Source: Streptomyces sp. STR69
GTDB taxonomy: Bacteria; Actinomycetota; Actinomycetes; Streptomycetales; Streptomycetaceae
Direction of reading: 5' to 3'
Assembly: GCF_024519455.1 (NCBI RefSeq)
Contig: NZ_JALJRY010000041.1
Location: forward strand, 30,657-94,656
DNA length: 64,000 bases
Shown here: piece by piece, positions 26,754-34,984 of the stretch
How the letters are laid out: each line of letters opens with the position of its first letter
Position numbering within the stretch: position 1 is the stretch's first letter
Position numbers and translations under genes: made by a program
The notes under the pieces: model-generated
Database searches by the model: none
What the model saw: the letters and a program-made list of their open reading frames with translations, nothing else
What the model was told of the DNA's origin: nothing

Positions 26754-27373
26754 GCGAGCACGTCCTCGGTTCGGACCACCATGGCGCAGCACCGTGTCGC
26801 GTATTCGAGGGCCATCCTGTGGCGGTCCTCGGAGAAGTCGCCGAGCGCGTCGGCGACCAGGAAGGGCTGGATGTCGTTGGAGAACGCTTCCAAAGCAGTC
26901 GACAGCACACCGATATGCGCGTAGACACCGCAAATGATCAACTGGTCACGCCGTTGCGCGCGCATGCGCTGCAGCAGCTCCGACCCGAAGAACGCGCTGT
27001 AGCGCCATTTCGTGCTCATCCAGTCGTCCGCGTCGGGTTCGAGTTCGGGAACGACCGCGCGTTCGGTCTCGTCCGTGCGCATGCCGGGGCCCCAGAAGTC
27101 CTTCAGGAGCCCGCGTTGCCGGTCCGTCATCCCGCCGGGCTGGGCGGTGTAGGCCACCGGCACCCCCAGCGTTCCGCAGCGCTTCTTGAGGTCGGCGATG
27201 TTACTCACCAATTCGCTGCGCATGCCGTCCTCAAAGGGCTTGAGGAAATAGCTCTGCATATCGTGGATGAGGAGCACCGCCCGATCCGGGTCGACGGTCC
27301 AGCGCACGGTGTTTTCCGGCAGCGCATCCCTCGGCGGCAGTCGGTAAGGCGCGATCGGCGGTATTCCCGTCAT
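26750..27373 (-). CDS. phzD: PhzD, isochorismatase-family ADIC hydrolase
   Basis: 207 residues, exactly the length of the Pseudomonas aeruginosa enzyme. It hydrolyses ADIC to DHHA and pyruvate. Known catalytic residues fall at the same numbers: Asp38 in LIHDMQSYF and Lys122 in STKWRYSAF. ATG at 27373 has a GGGAG site and gives the MTGIPPIAPY start; a longer open frame would add 13 residues. It is 23 bases downstream of phzC and overlaps phzE. Confidence 0.95.
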   Translation of the reverse strand: MTGIPPIAPYRLPPRDALPENTVRWTVDPDRAVLLIHDMQSYFLKPFEDGMRSELVSNIADLKKRCGTLGVPVAYTAQPGGMTDRQRGLLKDFWGPGMRTDETERAVVPELEPDADDWMSTKWRYSAFFGSELLQRMRAQRRDQLIICGVYAHIGVLSTALEAFSNDIQPFLVADALGDFSEDRHRMALEYATRCCAMVVRTEDVLA

Positions 27374-27396
27374 CAAAGGCTCCCTCTCTAGGAATC

Positions 27397-28563
27397 TCAG
27401 TACTCGGACCACGCCGAGACCACCTTGATGGCCTGGGGGGTGTTGAGCCGCGGATCACACAAGCTGGTGACGGGGCCCGATCCCAGCTCGGCCGTGTCCA
27501 GCACGCACTCGGTCACGTCGTCGGGAGTCGCCTCAAGGTGAAGCCCCCCGGCCGGAACGCCCGCCAGGTCCAGGACCCGCCGGAAGCCGCGGACTTCCCG
27601 GGCGACGGTTTCCACGAGCCGGTATTTGGTGCCGTCAGCCGCGCAGTCGGTGTTCCCGTGCATCGGGTCGCTGAGCCAGACCACCGGGTGTCCCGCCGAC
27701 TGCACGGCCTCGACGAGCCGGGGCAGCCTGTCAGCGACGAGGTCTGCGCCCATGCGCACGATGAGTGAAAGCCGGCCCGGCTCCCGCTCCGGGTCCAACC
27801 GGTCGCACAGCTCGACCAACTCGCTGACAGTCATTGACGGGCCGACCTTGCAGGCAACCGGGTTGGCCACCTGGGCGAGCAGGGCGATGTGCGGGCCGTC
27901 GATCTGCCGGGTCCGCTCGCCGATCCACGGCCAGTGGGTGGAGCCGAGCAAATGCCGACCGCCGTCGAGCTCTCTGAGCATCGATATCTCATAGTCCAGA
28001 AGCAGCGCTTCATGGCTGGTCCAGACAACAGGCCCGGCAGGCCGAGGTGCTGACCCGACCCACCCGAGCCGCGTCGTGATCTCCCGCGCAGCCATGTAGC
28101 CCGTGAGCATGCGCAGTGGATCGGGACGCCTGCTCTCGTAGGTGGGCTCCGGCCCGTTGATCATGTGCCCGAAGAAGGACGGCAGTTCGTCGTCGCCGAG
28201 TTTTTCGACCTGGCTGGAGCGGGGCTTGGAGAACTGCCCTGCGATCCGCCCGACCCGCAGCGTCTGCTTGCCGGTGGCGGTCTCCAGGGTCTGGGCAAGC
28301 AGATCGACGAGTCCGGTCTTGCCTTGAATGTGCCCAGCGGTGCACTCGGCCGGGTCCTCCGCGCAATCCCCGGCCTGTAGCACCTGCATCTCGCCGGTGG
28401 CGACGCGGGCCAGGTGGGCGCGGAGGTTCTCCACCTGCGCCGCGGTCACCAGCGGTGTGACGGATGACAGCATCGCTCGTACGAGCTCGACCTGTGAGGG
28501 ATTGTCCCATTCGGGCTGATGGCGCGCCTGGGCCCTATCGATGTCGGCAAGGATGTTTCCCAT
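27397..28563 (-). CDS. phzC: PhzC, class II DAHP synthase
   Basis: 388 residues, a plant-like (type II) 3-deoxy-D-arabino-heptulosonate-7-phosphate synthase of the short PhzC type. It condenses PEP and erythrose-4-phosphate and feeds the shikimate pathway for phenazine synthesis. The sequence contains QAGDCAEDPAEC, VGRIAGQFSKPRSS, the metal/PEP region HEALLLDYE, KVGPSM and WLSDPMHGNT. The short length suggests it lacks the feedback-inhibition elements of the housekeeping enzyme. ATG at 28563 with GGAGAAGG upstream is preferred over an ATG at 28578. Confidence 0.93.
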   Translation of the reverse strand: MGNILADIDRAQARHQPEWDNPSQVELVRAMLSSVTPLVTAAQVENLRAHLARVATGEMQVLQAGDCAEDPAECTAGHIQGKTGLVDLLAQTLETATGKQTLRVGRIAGQFSKPRSSQVEKLGDDELPSFFGHMINGPEPTYESRRPDPLRMLTGYMAAREITTRLGWVGSAPRPAGPVVWTSHEALLLDYEISMLRELDGGRHLLGSTHWPWIGERTRQIDGPHIALLAQVANPVACKVGPSMTVSELVELCDRLDPEREPGRLSLIVRMGADLVADRLPRLVEAVQSAGHPVVWLSDPMHGNTDCAADGTKYRLVETVAREVRGFRRVLDLAGVPAGGLHLEATPDDVTECVLDTAELGSGPVTSLCDPRLNTPQAIKVVSAWSEY

Positions 28564-28610
28564 AACGACCTTCTCCATTGATTGAAAAGAAGACGCCCGG
28601 CGAACGGCGT

Positions 28611-29120
28611 TCAGGTCGGTATGTCGGCCCGCTTGACCTGAGGTACGGCGATGCCCAGAGCCCTGAACTGCTGGCAGGGGTTCATGAACTCGCGCTGGCG
28701 CTTGATCTTCCCGTTCTCGAACAGGAAGGAGTGCAGGAAGTGATTGCGGTAGTGGCCGTCGGGATAGTCGGGGAAGCGGATCGTTCCCTCGCCGTCGCAT
28801 TCGACCCAAAACTGGTTGGGGTCCTGTGTGTCGAAGATCTCGATGTTCGTCCAGACCCAGTCGGGGAAGCACTTGAGTGACCATTGGCCGTGGTCACCCA
28901 GTCGGTCCCTGCCCGTAATGACGATCGGCTCCCCGGTTTCGGTCGTCCAGAGACCACCGGTACCGTCTTCGGTGAACAGAAGGTGCCGGCGCAGGCGATC
29001 CTGCCCGCGGGTATTCATGTACTGCTCCACGATTGCACGGTTGCTCGCTCGTAGTTCCGCGTCGCCGCGGGACCTCGACAACGTATCGGTGGTTTCAGCG
29101 GTGCCGGTGATGTCGACCAT
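28611..29120 (-). CDS. phzB: PhzB (PhzA/B family), dimerisation-stage phenazine enzyme
   Basis: 169 residues of the SnoaL/NTF2-like PhzA/B family. PhzA/B promotes condensation of two aminoketone molecules to the tricycle. Conserved acid-base residues fit: His77 in GDHGQWS and Glu144 in QREFMNPCQQF, a four-residue offset from the His73/Glu140 of the Burkholderia protein. Only one copy is present, as in other Streptomyces clusters; Pseudomonas has tandem phzA and phzB. ATG at 29120 has a GAGGAAGAG site. It is the first gene of the leftward operon, so the promoter should lie in 29121-29459. Confidence 0.93.
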   Translation of the reverse strand: MVDITGTAETTDTLSRSRGDAELRASNRAIVEQYMNTRGQDRLRRHLLFTEDGTGGLWTTETGEPIVITGRDRLGDHGQWSLKCFPDWVWTNIEIFDTQDPNQFWVECDGEGTIRFPDYPDGHYRNHFLHSFLFENGKIKRQREFMNPCQQFRALGIAVPQVKRADIPT

Positions 29121-29459
29121 TGGCTCTTCCTCTAGTGGCGAAGTAAAGCGGGGTCGCCGCGCGCACAAGGGCAGGCAAAACCAGGCATGACGACGCCGAA
29201 AGAGCACAGTCATGCATTGGTCCATGAGATTTCTGGTGAGCCCCCGTCCCGCGCACTGCGGGTAGACGAAATCTTGTTCATACCCTCGCTGGTTCGGGAA
29301 GCCGGTAACCGCTGTCTGACCGAAAAATTCCAGCCGGTATCACCGTCTGATGGATCTGCTCCATGGCGGGCGCGACTCTGCCCGCGCACTCGTAACACGA
29401 TCTTGTGGCTGTGGGCTGGTGAGCCGTGTCCGGTGTGACGATTCGTCCGTTGTGGTGGT
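29121..29459. other. Upstream region of the phenazine operon
   Basis: About 340 bases between phzB and the IS5-type relic. It must hold the leftward promoter of phzB-phzG, but I see no convincing -35/-10 pair and no strong inverted repeat. The GC is lower than in the coding regions. The IS relic begins within about 340 bases of the phzB start, so upstream regulatory DNA may have been displaced. Confidence 0.3.
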
Positions 29460-29990
29460 GTGAGTGCACCGTGGACGGTCGATGACGAGCTGTGGGCACT
29501 GATCGAGCCGGTCCTGCCGCCGTGGCCGGAGCGCTCCCCGGGACCGCGGCCGGTGGACGACCGGCTGTGCCTGCAGGGAATCCTGTTCGTGCTGTTCACG
29601 GGCATCACGTGGCAGCAGTTGCCGCCTGAACTGGGCTTCGGCTCGGGGCAGACATGCTGGCGCCGGCTGTACCGGTGGACGGAAGCGGGAGTGTTCGACC
29701 AGGTCCACCGGATGCTGCTCGCGGAGTTGAACGCGGCCCGGCGGATCGACTGGACGCGCGCCTGCGTGGACTCCTTTCATGTGCGGGCGAAGAGGGGCTG
29801 CCGGGGTTGATCCGTCCCTGGTCGATCGCGGCGGGTCGGCCGGCGAACACCACCTGATCCGCGAAGGCAGCGATACGCCGCTGAAAGTGATCACGACCGC
29901 GGCAACGTCCCCGACTTCACCCAGGCACGCGCCCTGGTTCCCGGTGACAAGGGTGACGACAGTCGGCACGTCCGACGCGAGCCGACCCGG
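29460..29990 (+). pseudogene. IS5-family (DUF4096) transposase relic
   Basis: From the GTG at 29460 the first 110 codons read as an intact N-terminal half: WTVDDELWALIEPVLPP, FTGITWQQLPPELGFGSGQT, and the first DDE aspartate in CVDSFHVRAKRG. The frame then breaks near 29800. Pieces of the next block are visible in another frame (VDRGGSAGEHHLI, TPLKVITTAA) before the similarity dies out near 29990. The second half with the remaining catalytic residues is gone, so the element is inactive. It separates the phenazine operon from the flavin monooxygenase gene. Confidence 0.8.
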
Positions 29991-30513
29991 CGTCGGGTCG
30001 TGTCTGTCACGTCTCGCTCACACGCGCCTTCATCTACTGGCGAAGGACGAACAAGCGGACACCATGATCGTGTTACGAGCCCTGAGCCCTGAGCCCCGAG
30101 CCCACCGATCGGGGCTCCGGGCGACGGTCGGTCGACGGTCCGGGAGTCGGCCCGCCTGTGGGCCTGCACTCCTGTCCCCTCTATTAGGGGCGCCCGCGAC
30201 CACTGCTACCGGCAGCCCGGAGCTCCGGCCCGGCGCCGGTGCCCGGACACGTGCCGCCTGCGCGCGCCGACGCCTCGCAGCCGACGTGAATTTCGGCCAC
30301 GCGAGCCGCGCTCGATGGAACGAACAGGCCAATACTGCGCCACGTGCGGTGGCCAAACCTATGGGGCACTTATGTTCGCGGTGCGCACTTCACATCCCGA
30401 TGATTTCTATATCGAAGGATTCGGGAAACTATCGCCCGAGCATCGGCCGCGATCACCCATATCTTGCATGACTTACTCCACACAAGACACCTGCCCAACC
30501 AGAAGGAATTCCA
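29991..30513. other. Intergenic region upstream of the flavin monooxygenase
   Basis: About 520 bases with no supported gene. Short open frames on both strands show no family resemblance. The last 150 bases are AT-richer (30360-30510) and must carry the promoter of the rightward operon. AGAAGGAATT at 30501-30510 is the ribosome site of the next gene. Confidence 0.3.
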
Positions 30514-31872
30514 GTGAAGCGTATCGGTGAACATGCGGTGGTGCTGGGAGCGAGTATCTCGGGTCTACTTGCTGCCCGGGTGCTCTCCGAGGCATTCGAC
30601 CGGGTAACGGTGGTAGAGCGTGACCAACTGCCGGAGGGGCAGCGGACTCAGCGGCGAGGTGTGCCGCAGGGCCGCCACGCTCATGGCCTGCTCTCCAAGG
30701 GCGCGAAGATCTTCGAGGAGCTGTTCCCCGGGATACTCGACGACTTCGTTGCCGGTGGAGCGCCCGTCATCGACGGACCTGCCGAGCTGCGGATGCGCTT
30801 GGGCGGGCACTTGTTGTGCATGGACGGCGAGTACGCCGATCTGTCCCGCACCTACCAGCCGAGCCGGCCGCATTTGGAGAGTCGGCTCCGCGCCCGGATC
30901 GGGGATCTTGCGAAGATCAAGGTCATCGACGAGTGCCAGGTCACCGGCCTTGAGACCACCTCGGACAATGCCGCTGTCACCGGTGTGCGTGTCAGGAACG
31001 TGGGCAGCGGCTCTGAGGACGTGATCCCCGCCGATCTGGTGGTGGACGCGACCGGCCGGTCCGGACGGACCACCAAGTGGCTGGTCGAGATGGGATACGA
31101 GCCGCCGCTTGAGGAGCGTATCGACGTCGACATCATGTACACCAGCCGGTATCTGCGGCCGGCCCCCGGTTCGATGGGCCGCGAGAAGGTCGTGATCATC
31201 GGGCACGCACCGGGGAGCCCCAAGGGCGCGGAATTCCTGGAGGAAGAGGACGGCCGCTGGGTCCTGACGCTGATCGGTTACCGCGACCACCATCCGCCGA
31301 CCGACCCGGCCGGGTGGGTGGAGTTCGCCAGGCCGTTGGTTCCCGAACACGTCTTCGCGGCGATCCGCGACGCCGAGCCGCTCAGCGAGATTTCCGCGCA
31401 CCGGTTCCCGGCGAGCGTGCGCCGCCGCTACGAGAAGCTGACCCGATTCCCGCGCAGGCTGCTGGTGGTGGGCGATGCGATATCCAGCTTCAACCCCATC
31501 TACGCCCAGGGGATGACGGTGGCCTCGCTCCAGGCGATGGCGCTGCGTGAATCGCTGAGCGGTGACCTGGATCAGGTCGCGCAACGATTCTTCCGCAAGG
31601 CAGCCAAGCCCATCGGCGTCGCCTGGAAGATGGCGACCGGCAGTGACCTGGCCCTGCCTCAGATCGAAGGTCCGAGGCCACTTCCCGTGCGGCTCATCAA
31701 CTCCTACATGGACAAGGTGCTCGCCGCGGCCGAAACGGACATGGTCGTGGCCGAGAAATTCCTGAAAGTCCAGTACTTGCTCGAACCGCCGACAGCAGTG
31801 TGCACCCCGGGCATCATGTGGCGCGTTCTGACGGGAAAACACCGACAGCGCTTCCCGGCACACACCAGTTAA
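30514..31872 (+). CDS. FAD-dependent monooxygenase/epoxidase (PHBH-like fold)
   Basis: 452 residues. It has an N-terminal Rossmann FAD motif of the GxSxxGLxxA type (GASISGLLAARVL, residues 12-24), a RGVPQGRHAHGLL segment, and the second FAD motif with GD (VVGDAISSFNPIYAQGM). The family includes ring hydroxylases and LasC-like epoxidases of secondary metabolism. The GTG at 30514 has GAAGGA upstream. It starts a two-gene operon with the 369-aa protein 13 bases downstream. Its position beside the phz operon suggests hydroxylation of the phenazine ring, but an IS relic lies between and the operons diverge, so the link is inferred. Confidence 0.75.
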   Translation: MKRIGEHAVVLGASISGLLAARVLSEAFDRVTVVERDQLPEGQRTQRRGVPQGRHAHGLLSKGAKIFEELFPGILDDFVAGGAPVIDGPAELRMRLGGHLLCMDGEYADLSRTYQPSRPHLESRLRARIGDLAKIKVIDECQVTGLETTSDNAAVTGVRVRNVGSGSEDVIPADLVVDATGRSGRTTKWLVEMGYEPPLEERIDVDIMYTSRYLRPAPGSMGREKVVIIGHAPGSPKGAEFLEEEDGRWVLTLIGYRDHHPPTDPAGWVEFARPLVPEHVFAAIRDAEPLSEISAHRFPASVRRRYEKLTRFPRRLLVVGDAISSFNPIYAQGMTVASLQAMALRESLSGDLDQVAQRFFRKAAKPIGVAWKMATGSDLALPQIEGPRPLPVRLINSYMDKVLAAAETDMVVAEKFLKVQYLLEPPTAVCTPGIMWRVLTGKHRQRFPAHTS

Positions 31873-31885
31873 TGGAGGTAACCAA

Positions 31886-32995
31886 ATGCCCGTCTCCATC
31901 GCCGACAAGATCCTTCGGCTCTCCCTGACCACGTTCCCGTTCATCGACGCGTCGCAGTTCTTTCCGTCGCTCTCAACGTACAAGGTTGACAGGGCCTTCG
32001 ATCTCACCGAGTTCGAGGAGGCCATGAAGCACTTCTTCCGGGGGAATCCGCTCTTCTCCAAGTGTCACCTGGTGGAGTTGACCTTCGACACTCCCGAGGA
32101 TTTCCCCCTCTCCTCCTTCCAGGGGCTCCTCGCGGAAAAGTACGAAAGCTACTACGACAGCTTTCTGCTCGCCTCCGTCACCTATCGCTCCGATCCTCAC
32201 CTGCAGGGCATCTTTACGTGTATTCCGTTTCCGCTGCAGGACGGATACAAGGTGTTCCGATTCCACCAGGCGCTGATGAAGACCCTGAAGACCCGGCAGG
32301 ACGGCTTCCAGATAGCCCAAGGTCTCGAAGAGCTGGGGATCCGGGCTGATGAGCTGGCGGACTTCTTGCCGCCCGCTCAGACTTCGCCCTCCGGTGCGAG
32401 CAAAGAACTCCCCGTCGCGTTCGCCGAAGGCGCTGAGCCGCCGGTCAAGATCGGTCCCTTCTTGGAAAGGATGAGGGCAGATTTCCTTGACCGTGACAGC
32501 GCGAACATGTTCGTCCTCAAGAACAGCCTTTACTCGCCGAAGCTTCCCCTCGGCAACACGCTTCGGTTTCTGACGGTGCCGCGAAGCGTCATCGAGCAGA
32601 GCACGGGAATCCAGATCCGTGACTACTATCGCGCCGAGGAGCAGCGCGAGATAGACGCGCTGTCTCGCCTCGAGCGGCGAGAGGACTTCATTGAGGCCGG
32701 CCAGGCCCGAATCGGGAAGATGATTGCCACGCCCGACGTCTTTGCCGTCAACAACTACGGCAATGTATCGGCGCACGACGGCACGGACGCCCATGCGGAC
32801 CGAGGCACACTCGTGAAGTACGAGTGGCATATGCCGCTCATCGTGTTGGGGCTCACCGTGGGTGAGAGGTCTGGACTCTCGTGGACGATCACCATTCGCG
32901 ACAAGGCGTTCAACTTTGCGACCGTCCGAAATTCCCCCCAGGGTGACATCGTCGACGCGGCTACCGGAAGGAATCCGGCAGCGTCCGTCGTATGA
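31886..32995 (+). CDS. Unrecognised protein (369 aa) co-transcribed with the flavin monooxygenase
   Basis: I do not recognise this family. It is a soluble, charged protein without signal peptide or membrane helix. It begins PVSIADKILRLSLTTFPFID, has a proline/serine-rich spacer near residues 160-175 (LPPAQTSPSGASK), and a histidine/aspartate-rich stretch NVSAHDGTDAHADRG near 294-308. HDGTDAHAD could bind a metal, but no known motif matches exactly. ATG at 31886 has a strong GGAGG site and follows the monooxygenase stop by 13 bases, so co-translation is likely. Codon use is less G/C-extreme than in neighbours, hinting at transfer. It could be an enzyme or accessory protein of the same pathway. 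Confidence 0.65.
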   Translation: MPVSIADKILRLSLTTFPFIDASQFFPSLSTYKVDRAFDLTEFEEAMKHFFRGNPLFSKCHLVELTFDTPEDFPLSSFQGLLAEKYESYYDSFLLASVTYRSDPHLQGIFTCIPFPLQDGYKVFRFHQALMKTLKTRQDGFQIAQGLEELGIRADELADFLPPAQTSPSGASKELPVAFAEGAEPPVKIGPFLERMRADFLDRDSANMFVLKNSLYSPKLPLGNTLRFLTVPRSVIEQSTGIQIRDYYRAEEQREIDALSRLERREDFIEAGQARIGKMIATPDVFAVNNYGNVSAHDGTDAHADRGTLVKYEWHMPLIVLGLTVGERSGLSWTITIRDKAFNFATVRNSPQGDIVDAATGRNPAASVV

Positions 32996-33064
32996 ACCGC
33001 CGGTGACCGGTGACGTCCGGGAGCGAGGGGCCCGAGGCTCGACCTCAGGGTAAATACCTTGACT

Positions 33065-33094
33065 ATTCGTGAAAAACTCGAAGATTTCACGAAT
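33065..33094. repeat. Inverted repeat ATTCGTGAAA / TTTCACGAAT
   Basis: A perfect 10-bp inverted repeat with a 10-base spacer, AT-rich for this genome. A related palindrome (TCGTGAA, 11 bases, TTCACGA) is at 37163-37187. It may be an operator upstream of the aldo/keto reductase, or the end of a small mobile piece. Confidence 0.5.
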
Positions 33095-33123
33095 GATCAG
33101 GGCCCGCTCGACTTCTATCAATC

Positions 33124-33155
33124 GGGTGGCCAGGGGCTCGTGACCCTGGCCACCC
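33124..33155. terminator. Hairpin after the monooxygenase operon
   Basis: A 12-bp perfect stem (GGGTGGCCAGGG at 33124-33135 with its complement at 33144-33155) and an 8-base loop lie between the 369-aa protein gene and the aldo/keto reductase. There is no T run. Probable transcription terminator. Confidence 0.6.
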
Positions 33156-33253
33156 GGCCGCGTCCCTGCCTCCGCCGCAAATATGGAAGCCCAACCAATG
33201 GCCGCGCCGAGCGGTCCGCAACGATGCCGTGAACAGACCCGAGAGGCCTTCGG

Positions 33254-34117
33254 ATGAGTATCCCCGCCCTGCAGACGTTGACCCTCGCTGACGACCTGAG
33301 CATTACCCGGATGGGATACGGCGCGATGCAGCTGACCGGTCCCGGTGTCTTCGGACCGCCCAAGAATCGCACTCAGGTGATCGCCGTGCTGCGCGCAGCG
33401 GTCGAGCTCGGCATCACCCACATCGACACCAGCGACTTCTACGGGCCGACCGTCGTCAACAAACTGATCAAGGAGGCCCTGTACCCCTACCCGGCCGGTC
33501 TGCACATCGTCACCAAGGTCGGCGTCCGCCGCAGCGCCACCGGCGGCTGGATCACCTCCCTGGACCCCGCCGACCTCAAGGCCCAGGTCCACGAGAATCT
33601 CCGGCACCTCGGCCTGGAGACCCTGGACGTGGTCAACCTGCGCACGGCCGCATTCGGCGGTGACGGGTCCTCCATCGCCGAGCCGTTCGGCGCCTTGGCC
33701 GGCCTTCGTGAGCAGGGGCTGATCCGTCACCTCGGCCTCAGCGGGATCACCGACGCCCAGCTCACCGAGGCCCAGGCCATCGCCCCCGTGGTCACCGTGC
33801 AGAACCAGTACAACCTGGCCGACCGCGCCGACGACGACCTCGTCGATCGCTGCGCCGAGGAGAACATCGCCTACGCCGCGTTCTTCCCCCTTGGCGGCGG
33901 ATTCCACCCACTGCGGTCACGGGTCCTGCGCGACGTCGCCCGCCGCCTCGGCGCCTCCGAGCCGCAGGTGGCGCTCGCCTGGCTGCTGCAGCGCTCGCCG
34001 TCGACGGTGCTGATCCCCGGAACCTCGGGCGTCGCTCACCTGCGGGAGAACATCGCCGCGGCTGACCTGCAACTGCCCGACGAGGCCATCGCCGAACTCA
34101 ACACCATCGGGCAGTGA
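33254..34117 (+). CDS. Aldo/keto reductase with altered catalytic tetrad
   Basis: 287 residues, a complete (alpha/beta)8 aldo/keto reductase. Tetrad residues Asp and Tyr are in HIDTSDFYGP and Lys is in IVTKVGV. The expected histidine position (YQLHRVD in the paralogue at 51433) reads VVNLRTA, so the general-acid histidine is missing. The C-terminal LIPGTSGVAHLREN binds NADPH in relatives. ATG at 33254 follows GAGAGGCC. It may still reduce carbonyls with altered pH or substrate range, or act as a non-reductase. It resembles the island paralogue closely (shared GYGAMQLTGPGV start). Confidence 0.8.
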   Translation: MSIPALQTLTLADDLSITRMGYGAMQLTGPGVFGPPKNRTQVIAVLRAAVELGITHIDTSDFYGPTVVNKLIKEALYPYPAGLHIVTKVGVRRSATGGWITSLDPADLKAQVHENLRHLGLETLDVVNLRTAAFGGDGSSIAEPFGALAGLREQGLIRHLGLSGITDAQLTEAQAIAPVVTVQNQYNLADRADDDLVDRCAEENIAYAAFFPLGGGFHPLRSRVLRDVARRLGASEPQVALAWLLQRSPSTVLIPGTSGVAHLRENIAAADLQLPDEAIAELNTIGQ

Positions 34118-34202
34118 CCCTGTGGGCCCTTATTCCGGCGCAGGGCATTAGCAGGGCTTCGTCACGAACTGTCACCGACCGGCCGTATTCCTTCTGAATG
34201 CG

Positions 34203-34290
34203 TACGAACGACAAGCCATCAACTGCGGCACCTACACTTCGGTCAAAGACCTCAACGCCAAGCTCCGCGCAACCGTAAGAAGATCTCGAG
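34203..34290 (+). mobile_element. Short IS630-family transposase remnant
   Basis: A 29-codon piece reads RQAINCGTYTSVKDLNAKLR, matching the region near the C terminus of IS630-type transposases. No start, catalytic residues or inverted repeats remain. It lies in the 245-base gap between the aldo/keto reductase and the OB-fold protein. Confidence 0.4.
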
Positions 34291-34362
34291 CGCGGAGCAC
34301 CAGTCGACGACAACTCGCATAAGACCAGCATGATCACGCGACACTAGAGAAGGCGGCAATCA

Positions 34363-34692
34363 ATGAAGATTCGAGACCTCCACAACGAATTCACCGCGGA
34401 CCGCGCCGCCGCCGAGCGTGCCTACTACGGGAAATTCCTCACCCTGGAGGGAATCTCAATCCGAACGGGCGAAAGTCAATATGGTACGCCGGTGGTGGAG
34501 GTGTCCGATGCCCCCGGAGGTCCCCACCTCGCCATCTTCGTGCTGCCGTTTGACCACCGAATCAAGGAATCATTCCGGATTGTGCGAGGCGTCCCCCTGG
34601 GCGTCACCGTCACCGTCAAGGGAGAATGCCGGGTCTTCAGCGAGGACGGAACGGTGCTGGTCATCAAGGAGTGCGAACTCCTCACCCCATGA
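34363..34692 (+). CDS. Small OB-fold (tRNA_anti-like) protein
   Basis: 109 residues. The pattern (AAAERAYYGKFLTLEGISIR near the N terminus, then beta strands ending VTVKGECRVFSEDG and VLVIKECEL) resembles tRNA_anti-like OB-fold proteins of unknown role. No signal peptide is visible, although many relatives are exported. ATG at 34363 has AAGGCGG upstream. Codons are less G/C-rich than those of flanking genes, and mobile-element debris lies on both sides, so it may have been acquired. Function unknown. Confidence 0.5.
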   Translation: MKIRDLHNEFTADRAAAERAYYGKFLTLEGISIRTGESQYGTPVVEVSDAPGGPHLAIFVLPFDHRIKESFRIVRGVPLGVTVTVKGECRVFSEDGTVLVIKECELLTP

Positions 34693-34984
34693 GTCCCTGC
34701 GGGCTATTTCCCGGAGCGGCAAACGACCGGCACACGTGAGGTCAATCCAAGCTTGATCTTCAGCCTGTGCGGCGGCATGCACTGTTTTCGCCTGGCAGGG
34801 CTTCAGTGAAGTCGGCTGACGTCCGCTTCATGACGGTCTGTCGGGCCGGACGGACCGGATGGGCCGGGTGGGCAGGGCGGGCCGGGAAGCGTGACAGGCG
34901 CGGTCTCCCGGATCATGGACTTCTCTACGGCCCGGTGATCCGAGTGGAGGACCGTGCCTGCCTGCGCATCGTCGCCGATATCTG

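Noticed and set aside
30184..30369. Small minus-strand ORF upstream of the flavin monooxygenase
   Set aside because: No ribosome site or family resemblance; probably chance.
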